64,000 nt of DNA. Source: Virgifigura sp964551315. GTDB taxonomy: Bacteria; Pseudomonadota; Alphaproteobacteria; Dongiales; Dongiaceae. Where the stretch lies: assembly GCA_964551315.1 (NCBI GenBank), contig CAZKCM010000021.1:1-64000 (forward strand), read 5' to 3'. Positions 33,679 to 41,480 of the stretch are shown here, one piece after another. Position 1 is the stretch's first letter, and every line of letters starts with the position of its first letter. Under the pieces are notes generated by a model that worked only from the letters and a program-made list of their open reading frames with translations, made no database searches and was not told where the DNA came from. The position numbers and the translations under genes are program-made.

Positions 33679-35076
33679 ATGATCAGCAACGATACGGAGG
33701 CGCTCCGCGCGCTTGACCGCGCCCACTTCTTCCACCCTTCCACCCATATGCGCCAGCACGCGGCGGGCGAGACGCCGAACCGGATCGTCACCGGCGGCCA
33801 CGGCATCTACATCATCGACAGCGAAGGGCGCCAGTCGCTCGACGCCTTCGCCGGCCTCTACTGCGTGAATGTCGGCTACGGCCGGACGGAGATCGCCGAC
33901 GCGATCCATGAGCAGGCCAAGCGGCTCGCCTACTACCACGCCTATGTCGGGCATGCGAGCGAGGCGGCGATCCGACTGTCCGAGCGGATCGTACGGAAGG
34001 CGCCCAAGGGCATGTGCCGCGTCTATTACGGCCTTTCCGGCTCCGACGCGAACGAGACGCAGATCAAGCTCGTCTGGTACTACAACAACGTTCTGGGCCG
34101 GCCCGAGAAGAAGAAGATCATCTCGCGCTGGCGCGGCTATCACGGCTCCGGCGTGATGACCGGGAGCCTGACCGGACTGGAGCTGTTCCACAAGGCCTTC
34201 GACCTGCCGCGCGCGCCGATCCTCCACACGATGACGCCGCACCACTACTGGAACGCGGAGCCCGGGGAGAGCGAGCGGGAGTTCTCGTGCCGCTGCGCCG
34301 AGGAGCTCGAGAAGCTGATCCTCGCCGAGGGGCCGGACACGGTCGCCGCCTTCATCGGCGAGCCGGTGCTCGGTACCGGCGGTATCATCCCGCCGCCGGA
34401 AGGCTATTGGGACGAAATCCAGGCGGTCCTCCGGAAGTACGACATCCTGCTGATCGCCGACGAGGTCGTCACCGCCTTCGGCCGCACCGGCGCCTATTTC
34501 GGCTGCGACAAGTACGGCATCAAGCCGGACCTGATCACCATCGCCAAGGGCGTGTCGAGCGCCTATCTGCCGCTCTCGGGCGTCATCGTCGGCGAGAAGG
34601 TGTGGAAGGTGCTGGAGCAGGGCTCCGACCAGTTCGGCCCGATCGGCCATGGCTGGACCTATTCGGCGCATCCGGTCTGCGCCGCCGCCGCAAACGCCAA
34701 TCTGGAGATTGTCGACCGCGAGAATCTGACCGAGAACGCGGCCGAGGTCGGCGCGTATCTCCAGGCGCGGATGCACGAGGCCTTCGACGACCATCCGATC
34801 GTCGGCGAGGTGCGCGGCGTCGGCCTCCTCTGCGCCCTGGAGTTCGTTGCCGACAAGGCGCAGAAGCGGCGCTTCGACCCGAACCTTAAGGTCGGTCCGC
34901 GGGTATCCGCCGCCTGCCTGCAGCACGGGATGATCGCGCGCGCCATGCCGCATGGCGACATCCTCGGCTTCGCCCCGCCCCTGGTGATCACCCGGGAGGA
35001 GGTCGACAAGGTGGTCGAGATCACCCGCAAGGCGGTCGATCAGGTTGGTGCCGAAGTCGCCCGCGAGGCGGCGTAA
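33679..35076 (+). CDS. doeD: Diaminobutyrate-2-oxoglutarate transaminase-like aminotransferase DoeD
   Basis: 465 residues, class III aminotransferase. GLSGSDANETQIKLVWYYNN, GYHGSGVMTGSLTG, IADEVVTAFGRTGAYFG (PLP aspartate) and ITIAKGVSSAYLPLSG (PLP lysine). It removes the amino group of L-2,4-diaminobutyrate to give aspartate semialdehyde for DoeC. GGAAAGCGAGAG precedes the ATG; 54 bp after doeC. A good hairpin terminator follows 27 bp after the stop. Confidence 0.92.
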   Translation: MISNDTEALRALDRAHFFHPSTHMRQHAAGETPNRIVTGGHGIYIIDSEGRQSLDAFAGLYCVNVGYGRTEIADAIHEQAKRLAYYHAYVGHASEAAIRLSERIVRKAPKGMCRVYYGLSGSDANETQIKLVWYYNNVLGRPEKKKIISRWRGYHGSGVMTGSLTGLELFHKAFDLPRAPILHTMTPHHYWNAEPGESEREFSCRCAEELEKLILAEGPDTVAAFIGEPVLGTGGIIPPPEGYWDEIQAVLRKYDILLIADEVVTAFGRTGAYFGCDKYGIKPDLITIAKGVSSAYLPLSGVIVGEKVWKVLEQGSDQFGPIGHGWTYSAHPVCAAAANANLEIVDRENLTENAAEVGAYLQARMHEAFDDHPIVGEVRGVGLLCALEFVADKAQKRRFDPNLKVGPRVSAACLQHGMIARAMPHGDILGFAPPLVITREEVDKVVEITRKAVDQVGAEVAREAA

Positions 35077-35103
35077 GGCCAGCGCACGGCAAGGCCGTAT
35101 GGC

Positions 35104-35126
35104 AGGGCGCCCCTTGCGGGCGCCCT
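35104..35126 (+). terminator. Rho-independent terminator of doeX-doeC-doeD
   Basis: AGGGCGCCC (35104-35112) pairs perfectly with GGGCGCCCT (35118-35126) around a five-base loop CTTGC, followed by TTTCCTTT. It starts 27 bp after the doeD stop codon. Confidence 0.75.
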
Positions 35127-35158
35127 TTCCTTTGGAGGCCGGGGCCGGTCGGCGCAGA

Positions 35159-35304
35159 AATCCCGACATGCACGCCGATGACGGTCGGGTCGTCTCCGCC
35201 TTCATCATTCAGGCGCTGCCGGGGCGGCCGATCACCGTCTTCGGGGACGGCAGCCAGATCCGGTTCTTCTGCTATATCGACGACATGATCGACGGGTTGC
35301 CGGC
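35159..35304 (+). pseudogene. Internal remnant of a UDP-glucuronate decarboxylase-like gene
   Basis: In one plus-strand frame, about 48 codons read MHADDGRVVSAFIIQALPG, then a region with ITVFGDGSQIRFFCYIDDM and IDGL. This matches the conserved internal block of UDP-glucuronate decarboxylase/NAD-dependent epimerases (MHPNDGRVVSNF; GDGSQTRSFCYVDDLIDGL in the family). The Rossmann start and the C-terminal part are absent on both sides, the flanks being the doeD terminator and the DUF2243 gene. It is a decayed fragment with R-to-I and S-to-F changes, probably left by a rearrangement. Confidence 0.65.
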
Positions 35305-35327
35305 AAGAACGCGAAACGCCCCGGATC

Positions 35328-36137
35328 TCAGACCCGGGACCAGTTGAGGCAACTCGCTGGAAGCATCCCGCCGCTCACCAGCAGCGCGCCGTAGCGATAA
35401 AGCCGGTTCGGGTCCGCGCCGGGGCCGGGGTCGAAGGCCCAAAGGCCACCCGAGGGATCGCTCCAGACCATCCGCCCATCCACGGCGTCCAGGGCGGCGA
35501 ACACCTCCGCGGGCGTCGTTCCCGGCTTGAACAGCACCATGACGGTCGTGCCGTCCGACGGTGGCAGGGCCGCTACGGAACCGGCGATCAACACGGCGAG
35601 GACCAGGACGGCGGGGGTCGCCCACCGCCTCGTGCCCCCGGGCCCCCCGCCGGTCGCCTTGCGCCGGAGGAACCAGCCCGCGGCGATGAAGGCGACGCCG
35701 AAAATGAAGAACCACAGCAGGTCCCAGAACAGCGGACTGTCCACGTCCATGCGAATCCGGTGAATGCCGAGCGTCCAGTGCGACAGGATTCCGTCCAGCA
35801 CGTGCCAGCCCCCAAAGCCGATCAGAAGATTTGCGAACAGCAGCCGGTCCGCGCCCGGCTCCGGAAACTCGCGGCGCACGCGCCAAAGGAGCCACAGCCC
35901 GACCGCCGCGAGGACATACATCAGCATATGGAACAGACCGTCCGAGAGAATCTGCACCCGGACGTCCCGAAAGGCAGCGCCCTCGACCGCACTCAGCAGG
36001 TGGTGCCATTGAAGCACCTGGTGGAGCAGTATGCCGTCGAAGAAGCCCCCGAGCGCAAAGCCGAGCAGATAGCCCGCCCATCGGAACCGCTTCGTGAAGG
36101 CCGGCGGCGAACGGCGGTGACGCGCGGCATCGGTCAT
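35328..36137 (-). CDS. DUF2243 membrane protein with a C-terminal extra domain
   Basis: 269 residues from the ATG at 36137 (AAGGGA at good spacing). The first 165 residues match DUF2243, with four membrane helices and the motifs GFFDGILLHQVLQWHHL, LSDGLFHMLMYVLAAVGLWLLW and GWHVLDGILSHWTLGIHRIR; the many His suggest metal or haem binding. After a fifth helix (about 186-200, VLVLAVLIAGSVAAL) comes a soluble domain of about 65 residues, with TVMVLFKPGTTPAEVFAALD and LYRYGALLVSGG. The DUF2243 family is usually about 160-180 residues, so this is a fusion. Function unknown. Confidence 0.8.
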   Translation of the reverse strand: MTDAARHRRSPPAFTKRFRWAGYLLGFALGGFFDGILLHQVLQWHHLLSAVEGAAFRDVRVQILSDGLFHMLMYVLAAVGLWLLWRVRREFPEPGADRLLFANLLIGFGGWHVLDGILSHWTLGIHRIRMDVDSPLFWDLLWFFIFGVAFIAAGWFLRRKATGGGPGGTRRWATPAVLVLAVLIAGSVAALPPSDGTTVMVLFKPGTTPAEVFAALDAVDGRMVWSDPSGGLWAFDPGPGADPNRLYRYGALLVSGGMLPASCLNWSRV

Positions 36138-36294
36138 GGCGGTTCCCTTGCTCGAATCATCGCGACCCCGGGTGCCTGCCGGGCGGCACGCCGCCAACCC
36201 GAGTACGGCTGGGTTTCCAACAGTTCCGCGAGCCGGGTTGTTCCTTACCCCCCTTGGCGCCGAGGATTGCCCCAACCGTCCGCGGCCGCGGCGG

Positions 36295-37167
36295 CTAGCC
36301 GGCCTCGCGGAGGATCGCCTCGGCCTCCATGGCGAGTGCCGCATCGGGACCAGCCGCCCACAGGCGCACGCTTCGCGCGTCGGCGGCCGGGACGCCGTTT
36401 ACGGTGAAGGGGGCGGTGTCGAACAGCGGGCTCGTAGCCCGGAACGCGAACCGCTCGATCCGCGCCGCCGGGCGCTCCTGCCCGAGCAGGTCCAGAAGCA
36501 AGGTCGCGATCAGCGGTCCGTGAACCACCAGCCCCGGATAGCCCTCCGCCTCCGTCGCGTAGGATCGATCGTAGTGGATCCGATGGCCGTTGAAGGTCAG
36601 CGCCGAATAGCGGAACAGAAGCACCGGGTCGGGCCGGATCTCGCGGCGCCAGGCGGCGCCCGGCGGGGCCGGCACGGGCCGCGGCTTCGACGCCTCTCCG
36701 GCGGGCGCGCCCCGATAGACGATGTCGTGCTCCTCCTCGACCGCGAGCTTGCCGTCCGCGCCGAACATGCGGTGGCGGACGCACACGAAGACGAGATCGC
36801 CGCTGCGGCCGCGCTTTCCCTCGACGCTCACGACCGCCGATTCGCGGCGTGCCGTCTCCCCGACCCGCAGCGCGCCGGGGAAGGCCAAGCGCCCGCCCGC
36901 CCACATCCGGCGCGGCAGCGGCACGGGCGGCAGAAAGCCGCCGCGCTTCGGATGGCCATCGGGGCCAAGCTCGCTCATGCGAGCGGCCCCATTGAAGAAC
37001 AGCCAGTGCCAGCCGGGCGGCAGCGCCGCACCCGTCGGCGGGGCCCGTTCCCAATCGAGCGTCGCCGCCATCGCGGCCACGCGATCGGGCGCGATGACGT
37101 CCTCGACGGTCCGGGTCTTCCCCTCCCAGCCCTTGAGTCGCGCGATATCGATGTCTGCAGCCGGCAT
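36295..37167 (-). CDS. MaoC-type hydratase (mesaconyl-C4-CoA / itaconyl-CoA hydratase family)
   Basis: 290 residues from the ATG at 37167, giving the usual start DIDIARLKGWEGKTR; an ATG 12 codons upstream is also possible. A double hotdog protein: the N-terminal FAS1-like dehydratase domain has LPPGWHWLFFNGAARMSELGPDGHPKRGGFLPPVPLPRRMWAGG as scattered conserved points (GWHWLFF; PKRGGFLPPVPLPRRMW). The C-terminal MaoC half has FRYSALTFNGHRIHYDRSYA and YPGLVVHGPLIATLLLDLL with catalytic Asp/His positions. The family hydrates C4/C5 unsaturated CoA esters. No pathway partner is adjacent. Confidence 0.82.
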   Translation of the reverse strand: MPAADIDIARLKGWEGKTRTVEDVIAPDRVAAMAATLDWERAPPTGAALPPGWHWLFFNGAARMSELGPDGHPKRGGFLPPVPLPRRMWAGGRLAFPGALRVGETARRESAVVSVEGKRGRSGDLVFVCVRHRMFGADGKLAVEEEHDIVYRGAPAGEASKPRPVPAPPGAAWRREIRPDPVLLFRYSALTFNGHRIHYDRSYATEAEGYPGLVVHGPLIATLLLDLLGQERPAARIERFAFRATSPLFDTAPFTVNGVPAADARSVRLWAAGPDAALAMEAEAILREAG

Positions 37168-37538
37168 TTCAGCAGGAGCGCCGCAGGCCGAGTAGACCGA
37201 CATCCGTCAGGCGGGCCGCCTTGCAAAGCATGAGGTCGGCCCTGTCGGTGCCGGCCATCGGACTTCGGTCCATCTCCGCCATGTGAAGGCCCGTTCCCGC
37301 ACCATCGGAGGATTCAACGGGCCACCAATATACGGTTATCGGGACTCCGTGTCCGCAAGTCGGTTCCTTCTTCGGGGGAAACGATCTAAATACGATCGTG
37401 CACGCATCCGGCGGCCGTGCTGCGCCTCGCACAACTCCCCCATTCCCACGGGATGATGCCCACGGATGCTGCAGCATACCTTGCCCGCCACGCGCTTCCG
37501 GCGGGCCTTTCGGTTCCACAAAGGGAGGAAGCAGCTCG

Positions 37539-38654
37539 ATGTCCATCAATGGCGTTCCGACTCGGATGAAAGCCGTCCTTCTGACCGGACATGGCGGCAT
37601 GGACAAGCTGGTCTACCGGGAGGACGTACCCGTTCCGAAGCCGGACACCGGAGAGGTACTGATCGAGGTATCGGCCTGCGGGATGAACAACACCGACGTA
37701 TGGGTCCGCGAGGGCGCCTACGGCACCGAATCCGACCCTACGGCCATTTCGACATGGCGTAGAGGCCGTTCGACGCTGACCTTCCCGCGCATCCAGGGTA
37801 CGGACATCGTCGGCCGCATCGTCGCGGTGGGCGATGGCGTTCCCGAGAGTCGGATCGGAGAGCGCGTGATGGTCGACTTCAGCATCTACAACCGCGAGGA
37901 CGACAGCCTTGCGGACATCGACTACATCGGACACGGCCGCGACGGCGGTTACGCCGAGTATGTGACCGTCCCCTCCGAAAACGCCCATTTCGTGACCTCC
38001 ACGATGAGTGACGCAGAGCTCGCCACCTTCTGCTGCGCCTATCTGACAGGGGAGCACATGCTGGACCGGGCCCGCGTGGCGGCGGGCGAACGCGTGCTCG
38101 TCACCGGGGCGTCGGGCGGCGTCGGCTCGGGCCTCATCCAGCTTTGCCGCGTGCGCGGCGCCATCCCCTATGCCGTCGTCGGACCGGGCAAGGAAGACGC
38201 CGTGATGGAGATCGGCGCGGAGGCCGTGGTCACCCGGTCCGGAGGCGACCTCGTGGATGCGGTCAACAGGGCGACCGGCGGCAAGCCCATCGACGTGGTG
38301 GCCGATCTGGTGGGCGGCCCGCTGTTCAACGACCTGCTGCGGATTCTGCGGCCGGAAGGACGCTACACGACAGCCGGGGCGATCGCCGGTCCGCTCGTCC
38401 AGCTTGACCTGCGCACGATGTACCTGAAGCATCTGGAGCTCCACGGCTCCTCGCAGGGCACGCGCGGCGCGTTCCGCCGTCTGCTTCGGTACATCGAGGA
38501 AGGAAAGATCAAGGCGTTGCTGGGGGGCACCTACAAGCTGTCGGACTTCCACAAGGCCCAGTCGGACTTCATCGGCAAGCGGTTCATCGGCAAGCTGGTG
38601 GTGATTCCGGACGACAAATGGGACGCGGCGCAGCGTCGCGGCGGAGGGACCTGA
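37539..38654 (+). CDS. MDR superfamily zinc-less alcohol dehydrogenase / quinone oxidoreductase-like
   Basis: 371 residues from the ATG at 37539 (GGGAGG 11 nt before). MDR fold: MKAVLLTGHGGMDKLVYRED, SACGMNNTDVWVREGAYG, FPRIQGTDIVGRIVAVGDGV and the nucleotide loop VLVTGASGGVGSGLIQLCRVRGA. The structural zinc loop is absent, and NN-TD replaces the usual C-GSD metal site, as in quinone oxidoreductase-like members. Residues 60-75 hold an insertion (TESDPTAISTWRRGRS) typical of one alphaproteobacterial subgroup. NAD(P)H-dependent; substrate unknown. Confidence 0.82.
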   Translation: MSINGVPTRMKAVLLTGHGGMDKLVYREDVPVPKPDTGEVLIEVSACGMNNTDVWVREGAYGTESDPTAISTWRRGRSTLTFPRIQGTDIVGRIVAVGDGVPESRIGERVMVDFSIYNREDDSLADIDYIGHGRDGGYAEYVTVPSENAHFVTSTMSDAELATFCCAYLTGEHMLDRARVAAGERVLVTGASGGVGSGLIQLCRVRGAIPYAVVGPGKEDAVMEIGAEAVVTRSGGDLVDAVNRATGGKPIDVVADLVGGPLFNDLLRILRPEGRYTTAGAIAGPLVQLDLRTMYLKHLELHGSSQGTRGAFRRLLRYIEEGKIKALLGGTYKLSDFHKAQSDFIGKRFIGKLVVIPDDKWDAAQRRGGGT

Positions 38655-38882
38655 AGGCGCCTCCCGACCGCTGGCGCTGGGGCATCCGGTCCCGACACAT
38701 TTGGTAAGATTGCTCAGGAAGCCGATGGCGTCAGCCATCATGGGAGCCCGTTATCGCGCCAGGACCCAGCTCTCCAGAACCCGGCCGGGCGTGGCGCGCC
38801 ATGCCCTGCCGATCTGCGCCCAGGCGGCACCGAACCCCGCTGGTCCGGCTCAGCACGGCACGACAAGAGACGGAGACCCCAT

Positions 38883-39518
38883 ATGGCCCCTCAGCCCGGT
38901 CCCCGCGAGGATCGCGACCGCGCTCGAATAAGTCTGTGGCTCAAGATTCCCTACACGCTCTTCGTCGCCGTCCTCGTACCCGTCTACACTGCCGAGTACG
39001 GTGCGCAGAACTTCTTATGGTACTCCGATGTCGCTCTGCTGGTGATGACGGCGGCCCTCTGGCTGGAGAGCCGCCTGCTTGCCAGCATGATGAGCGTGGG
39101 CTTCCTGCTGCCGGAACTGGTCTGGGTCGCGGATTTCCTGGCCACGATCGCGCTGCGCCGACCGGTCCTTTCCGTCGCCGGCTACATGGTCGATCCCAGC
39201 ATTCCGCTGCATCTTCGAGGCCTCTCCCTCTTCCATCTGATGCTGCCTCCGGTCATGCTCTGGTGCCTGTACCGCCTCGGGTACGATCGCCGGGCGCTCT
39301 GTTTTCAGATCCCGGTCACCTGGGGCTTGCTGTTGGCCACCTTTCTGTTCACCGACCCCGAAGCGAACATCAACTGGGCCTTCGGCCTTGGCGCGGAGCC
39401 CCAGCACCGCATTCCACCGCCGCTCTATCTGGCGCTCATGATGATTGCGGCTCCATTGCTGCTCCACCTGCCCACCCACGTCGCGCTGAGCCGGTTGTTC
39501 GCGCCAAAGACCCGCTGA
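38883..39518 (+). CDS. Hypothetical multi-pass membrane protein
   Basis: 211 residues with a hydrophilic N-terminus and about six hydrophobic segments: KIPYTLFVAVLVPVYTAEYG, FLWYSDVALLVMTAALWLE, SVGFLLPELVWVADFLATIA, LHLRGLSLFHLMLPPVMLW, IPVTWGLLLATFLFT and PPPLYLALMMIAAPLLLHLP. Two acidic/His-rich loops (LFHLMLPPVM; DPEANINWAFGLG) look conserved enough to be functional. No family name can be given with confidence. Its 3' end is 220 bp before the DUF4398 lipoprotein. Confidence 0.68.
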   Translation: MAPQPGPREDRDRARISLWLKIPYTLFVAVLVPVYTAEYGAQNFLWYSDVALLVMTAALWLESRLLASMMSVGFLLPELVWVADFLATIALRRPVLSVAGYMVDPSIPLHLRGLSLFHLMLPPVMLWCLYRLGYDRRALCFQIPVTWGLLLATFLFTDPEANINWAFGLGAEPQHRIPPPLYLALMMIAAPLLLHLPTHVALSRLFAPKTR

Positions 39519-39738
39519 ACCACCGTCCCCGATCGTCTCTCGAGACGTAAGCGGCGAAGCCGGATCAGCCGTCGGGCAGCAGGTGGTCCCGCGAGGTTCC
39601 GGGTCAACGACGCGATCGGCCCGGAGGCCGAGCGGGGAACCGCCGGGCGATTGCCGTGTTGGGGAGTTCAAGCCAAAGCAATGGACCGGGCTCGCTCGCC
39701 CGGCACGGGCGCGGCACAGCCGAAAGGAGCGAGATGCG

Positions 39739-40131
39739 ATGGCAGTCCAGAAACCATTGATGCACCTCCGTACGGCGGGTACGGCGGCGGCCCTCGTCCT
39801 GCTGACCAGCTGCGCCGGGAACGGCGATGGACCGGCACCGTCAACCGAAATCGCGGCCGCCGGCGCGCGGATCGCCGACGCCGAGCGGGCCGGAGCGGTC
39901 CAATACGCCCCGGTTGAGCTCGATCGGGCGCGCGGCAAGCTTGCGCAGGCAGACGCCGCGGCGGACGAGGAGGAGTATGAGGCAGCCCGGCGGCTCGCCG
40001 AACAAGCGGCGGTGGACGCCCGCCTCGCCGAGGTCAAGGCACAGGCCGAAGTCGCTCAAGAGTCGGCACGAGCGGCGCAGCAGGGAGTCGGCTCGCTGCG
40101 CGAGCAGCTCGAAGAAACCGCCGAGCCCTGA
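39739..40131 (+). CDS. DUF4398 domain lipoprotein
   Basis: 130 residues from the ATG at 39739, with AAGGAG 9 nt before. Signal peptide with a lipobox (ALVLLTSCAG, Cys25), then a short linker and an Ala/Glu/Arg-rich helical region of about 90 residues carrying the DUF4398 pattern A-x-x-x-I-A-D-A-E-x-A-G-A-x-x-Y-A-P-x-E-L-x-R-A. Probably an outer-membrane-anchored coiled coil. It is 48 bp upstream of an OmpA-domain lipoprotein with the same kind of helical region, and the two are likely co-transcribed. Confidence 0.82.
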   Translation: MAVQKPLMHLRTAGTAAALVLLTSCAGNGDGPAPSTEIAAAGARIADAERAGAVQYAPVELDRARGKLAQADAAADEEEYEAARRLAEQAAVDARLAEVKAQAEVAQESARAAQQGVGSLREQLEETAEP

Positions 40132-40179
40132 CCGCAACGGCGCGCCACGGCCACGCGCGATCCTTGCCTCGGAGAGTGG

Positions 40180-40986
40180 ATGATGCCTCATTTCCATCCT
40201 GTCTTAGCTTCGTTCGCTGCCGCCGGAGTCCTCTTCGTGGCGGCCTGTGCCTCAACCTCGTCACCGGAGTCGAACGCCAATCTGAACGCCGCCGCCGCGG
40301 CCGTCGACACGGCGGCGAGCGATCCGGCGGTGGCACAGTTCGCGGCGCTCGAACTTCAGCAATCGCGCCAAGCGTTGCAGCGCGCCCAAGAGCTGTCGCG
40401 CAGCGACGCGCCCGAGGACGAGGTCGATCACTACGCCTATCTTGCCGCGCGCAACGCCGAACTGGCGCAAGAGACCGCCAAGCTGAAGGGCGCGCAGCAG
40501 GCAGCGGCGACCGCTTCGGCGCGCAGCGACGAATTGAGTCGCCAGGTCGAGAAGCTCCGGAGCCAGATGGCGGAGCTCGGAAGCACCGGAAGCGGCGCGG
40601 TTCTTACGCTCGGCAGTGACATCGTCTTCGACGTCGACGGCACCGCGCTGAAGCCGGGCGCGGTTGCCAGTATCGGCGAGATCGCCACGTTCCTGCGGAA
40701 TAATCCAGAGCGCCGGGTGGTGGTCCGCGGCTACACCGACAGCACCGGTGCCGCGAGTTACAACCAGCGCCTGTCCGAGCAACGCGCCGCAACCGTCCGC
40801 GACGCGCTCATCCGCGAGGGCGTCGATCCCGCACGCATCACCGTACGCGGCTATGGGGAGATGCTTCCGGTCGCGAGCAACGCCACGACCGCCGGCCGCC
40901 AGATGAACCGTCGGGTCGAGGTCGCGATCTCCGACCGGAGCGGCACGGTGCCGCCGGAGAATGGAGGGGCATCGGCGGCCCTGTAA
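40180..40986 (+). CDS. DUF4398/OmpA-family outer-membrane lipoprotein
   Basis: 268 residues. Lipobox VLFVAACAS near residue 23, an Ala/Gln-rich helical DUF4398-type region (about 35-130), then a C-terminal OmpA peptidoglycan-binding domain: LGSDIVFDVDGTALKPGA, VVVRGYTDSTGAASYNQRLSEQ, AATVRDALIREGVDPARI and RQMNRRVEVAI. The domain keeps the Asp and Arg used to bind diaminopimelate. The protein would tether the outer membrane to the cell wall. It is paired with the DUF4398 lipoprotein upstream. Confidence 0.88.
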   Translation: MMPHFHPVLASFAAAGVLFVAACASTSSPESNANLNAAAAAVDTAASDPAVAQFAALELQQSRQALQRAQELSRSDAPEDEVDHYAYLAARNAELAQETAKLKGAQQAAATASARSDELSRQVEKLRSQMAELGSTGSGAVLTLGSDIVFDVDGTALKPGAVASIGEIATFLRNNPERRVVVRGYTDSTGAASYNQRLSEQRAATVRDALIREGVDPARITVRGYGEMLPVASNATTAGRQMNRRVEVAISDRSGTVPPENGGASAAL

Positions 40987-41014
40987 TCCTGAGGGGGAAG
41001 CACCAACTCGCCCC

Positions 41015-41140
41015 GTGCTGCTTGACCAGCCTTGGCCCGCAGCGGGTGGCGCGCAAACCACCGCCGACGGCGTCCAGCGGAAGCCGGCCGACTTCTACGC
41101 CGTCTATGTCGGGTTCCGCTGCGCCTACGATCCCGAGTGA
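41015..41140 (+). pseudogene. Possible C-terminal remnant of an FGE-sulfatase-like gene
   Basis: The frame ending in TGA at 41138-41140 reads ADFYAVYVGFRCAYDPE. The ending YVGFRCA is the usual last motif of formylglycine-generating-enzyme (sulfatase-modifying factor) family domains. Upstream of about codon 15 nothing of the domain is recognisable and a full gene is not possible, since the OmpA gene ends at 40986. Judged a short decayed tail; the match rests on about a dozen residues and may be chance. Confidence 0.35.
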
Positions 41141-41480
41141 AGCGTGTCCCCTACGATGAGGTCGTCGCGCTGCACCGGCGCTCCTCCGGGCGAGGCCTCG
41201 GCAACCGGCTGGAGAGCACCGTTGCTGCGACAGCGACGCCGCCCGCCTCGTCCCTCCGAGCCATCTGTTCACGCTCCGCGCCGTCGACGGGCGGCCAGAA
41301 GCGGCTGACCGGGCATCCTTGACGTGCGGGTTCAACCGGCACCTCCTACGGAGAGCCGGATCGGGTCGGCGCGGCCCTCCGCAACAAAGTCGCCCGGGCT
41401 GCGCAGCCATAGCTGGCTATGCTAGGGAACTCTTCTACCGGCCGGACCTTGACCCCTTTGATGGAGGTGACAACGGCGAC
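41141..41480. other. Intergenic region, nothing identified
   Basis: About 340 bp with no ORF that has family features and no clear promoter motif. GGAGG lies 14 nt before the ATG of the following gene. Confidence 0.4.

Noticed and set aside
32095..35208. A 1037-codon open frame on the minus strand opposite doeC and doeD
   Set aside because: Shadow of two clear genes; low-complexity composition and no family motif.
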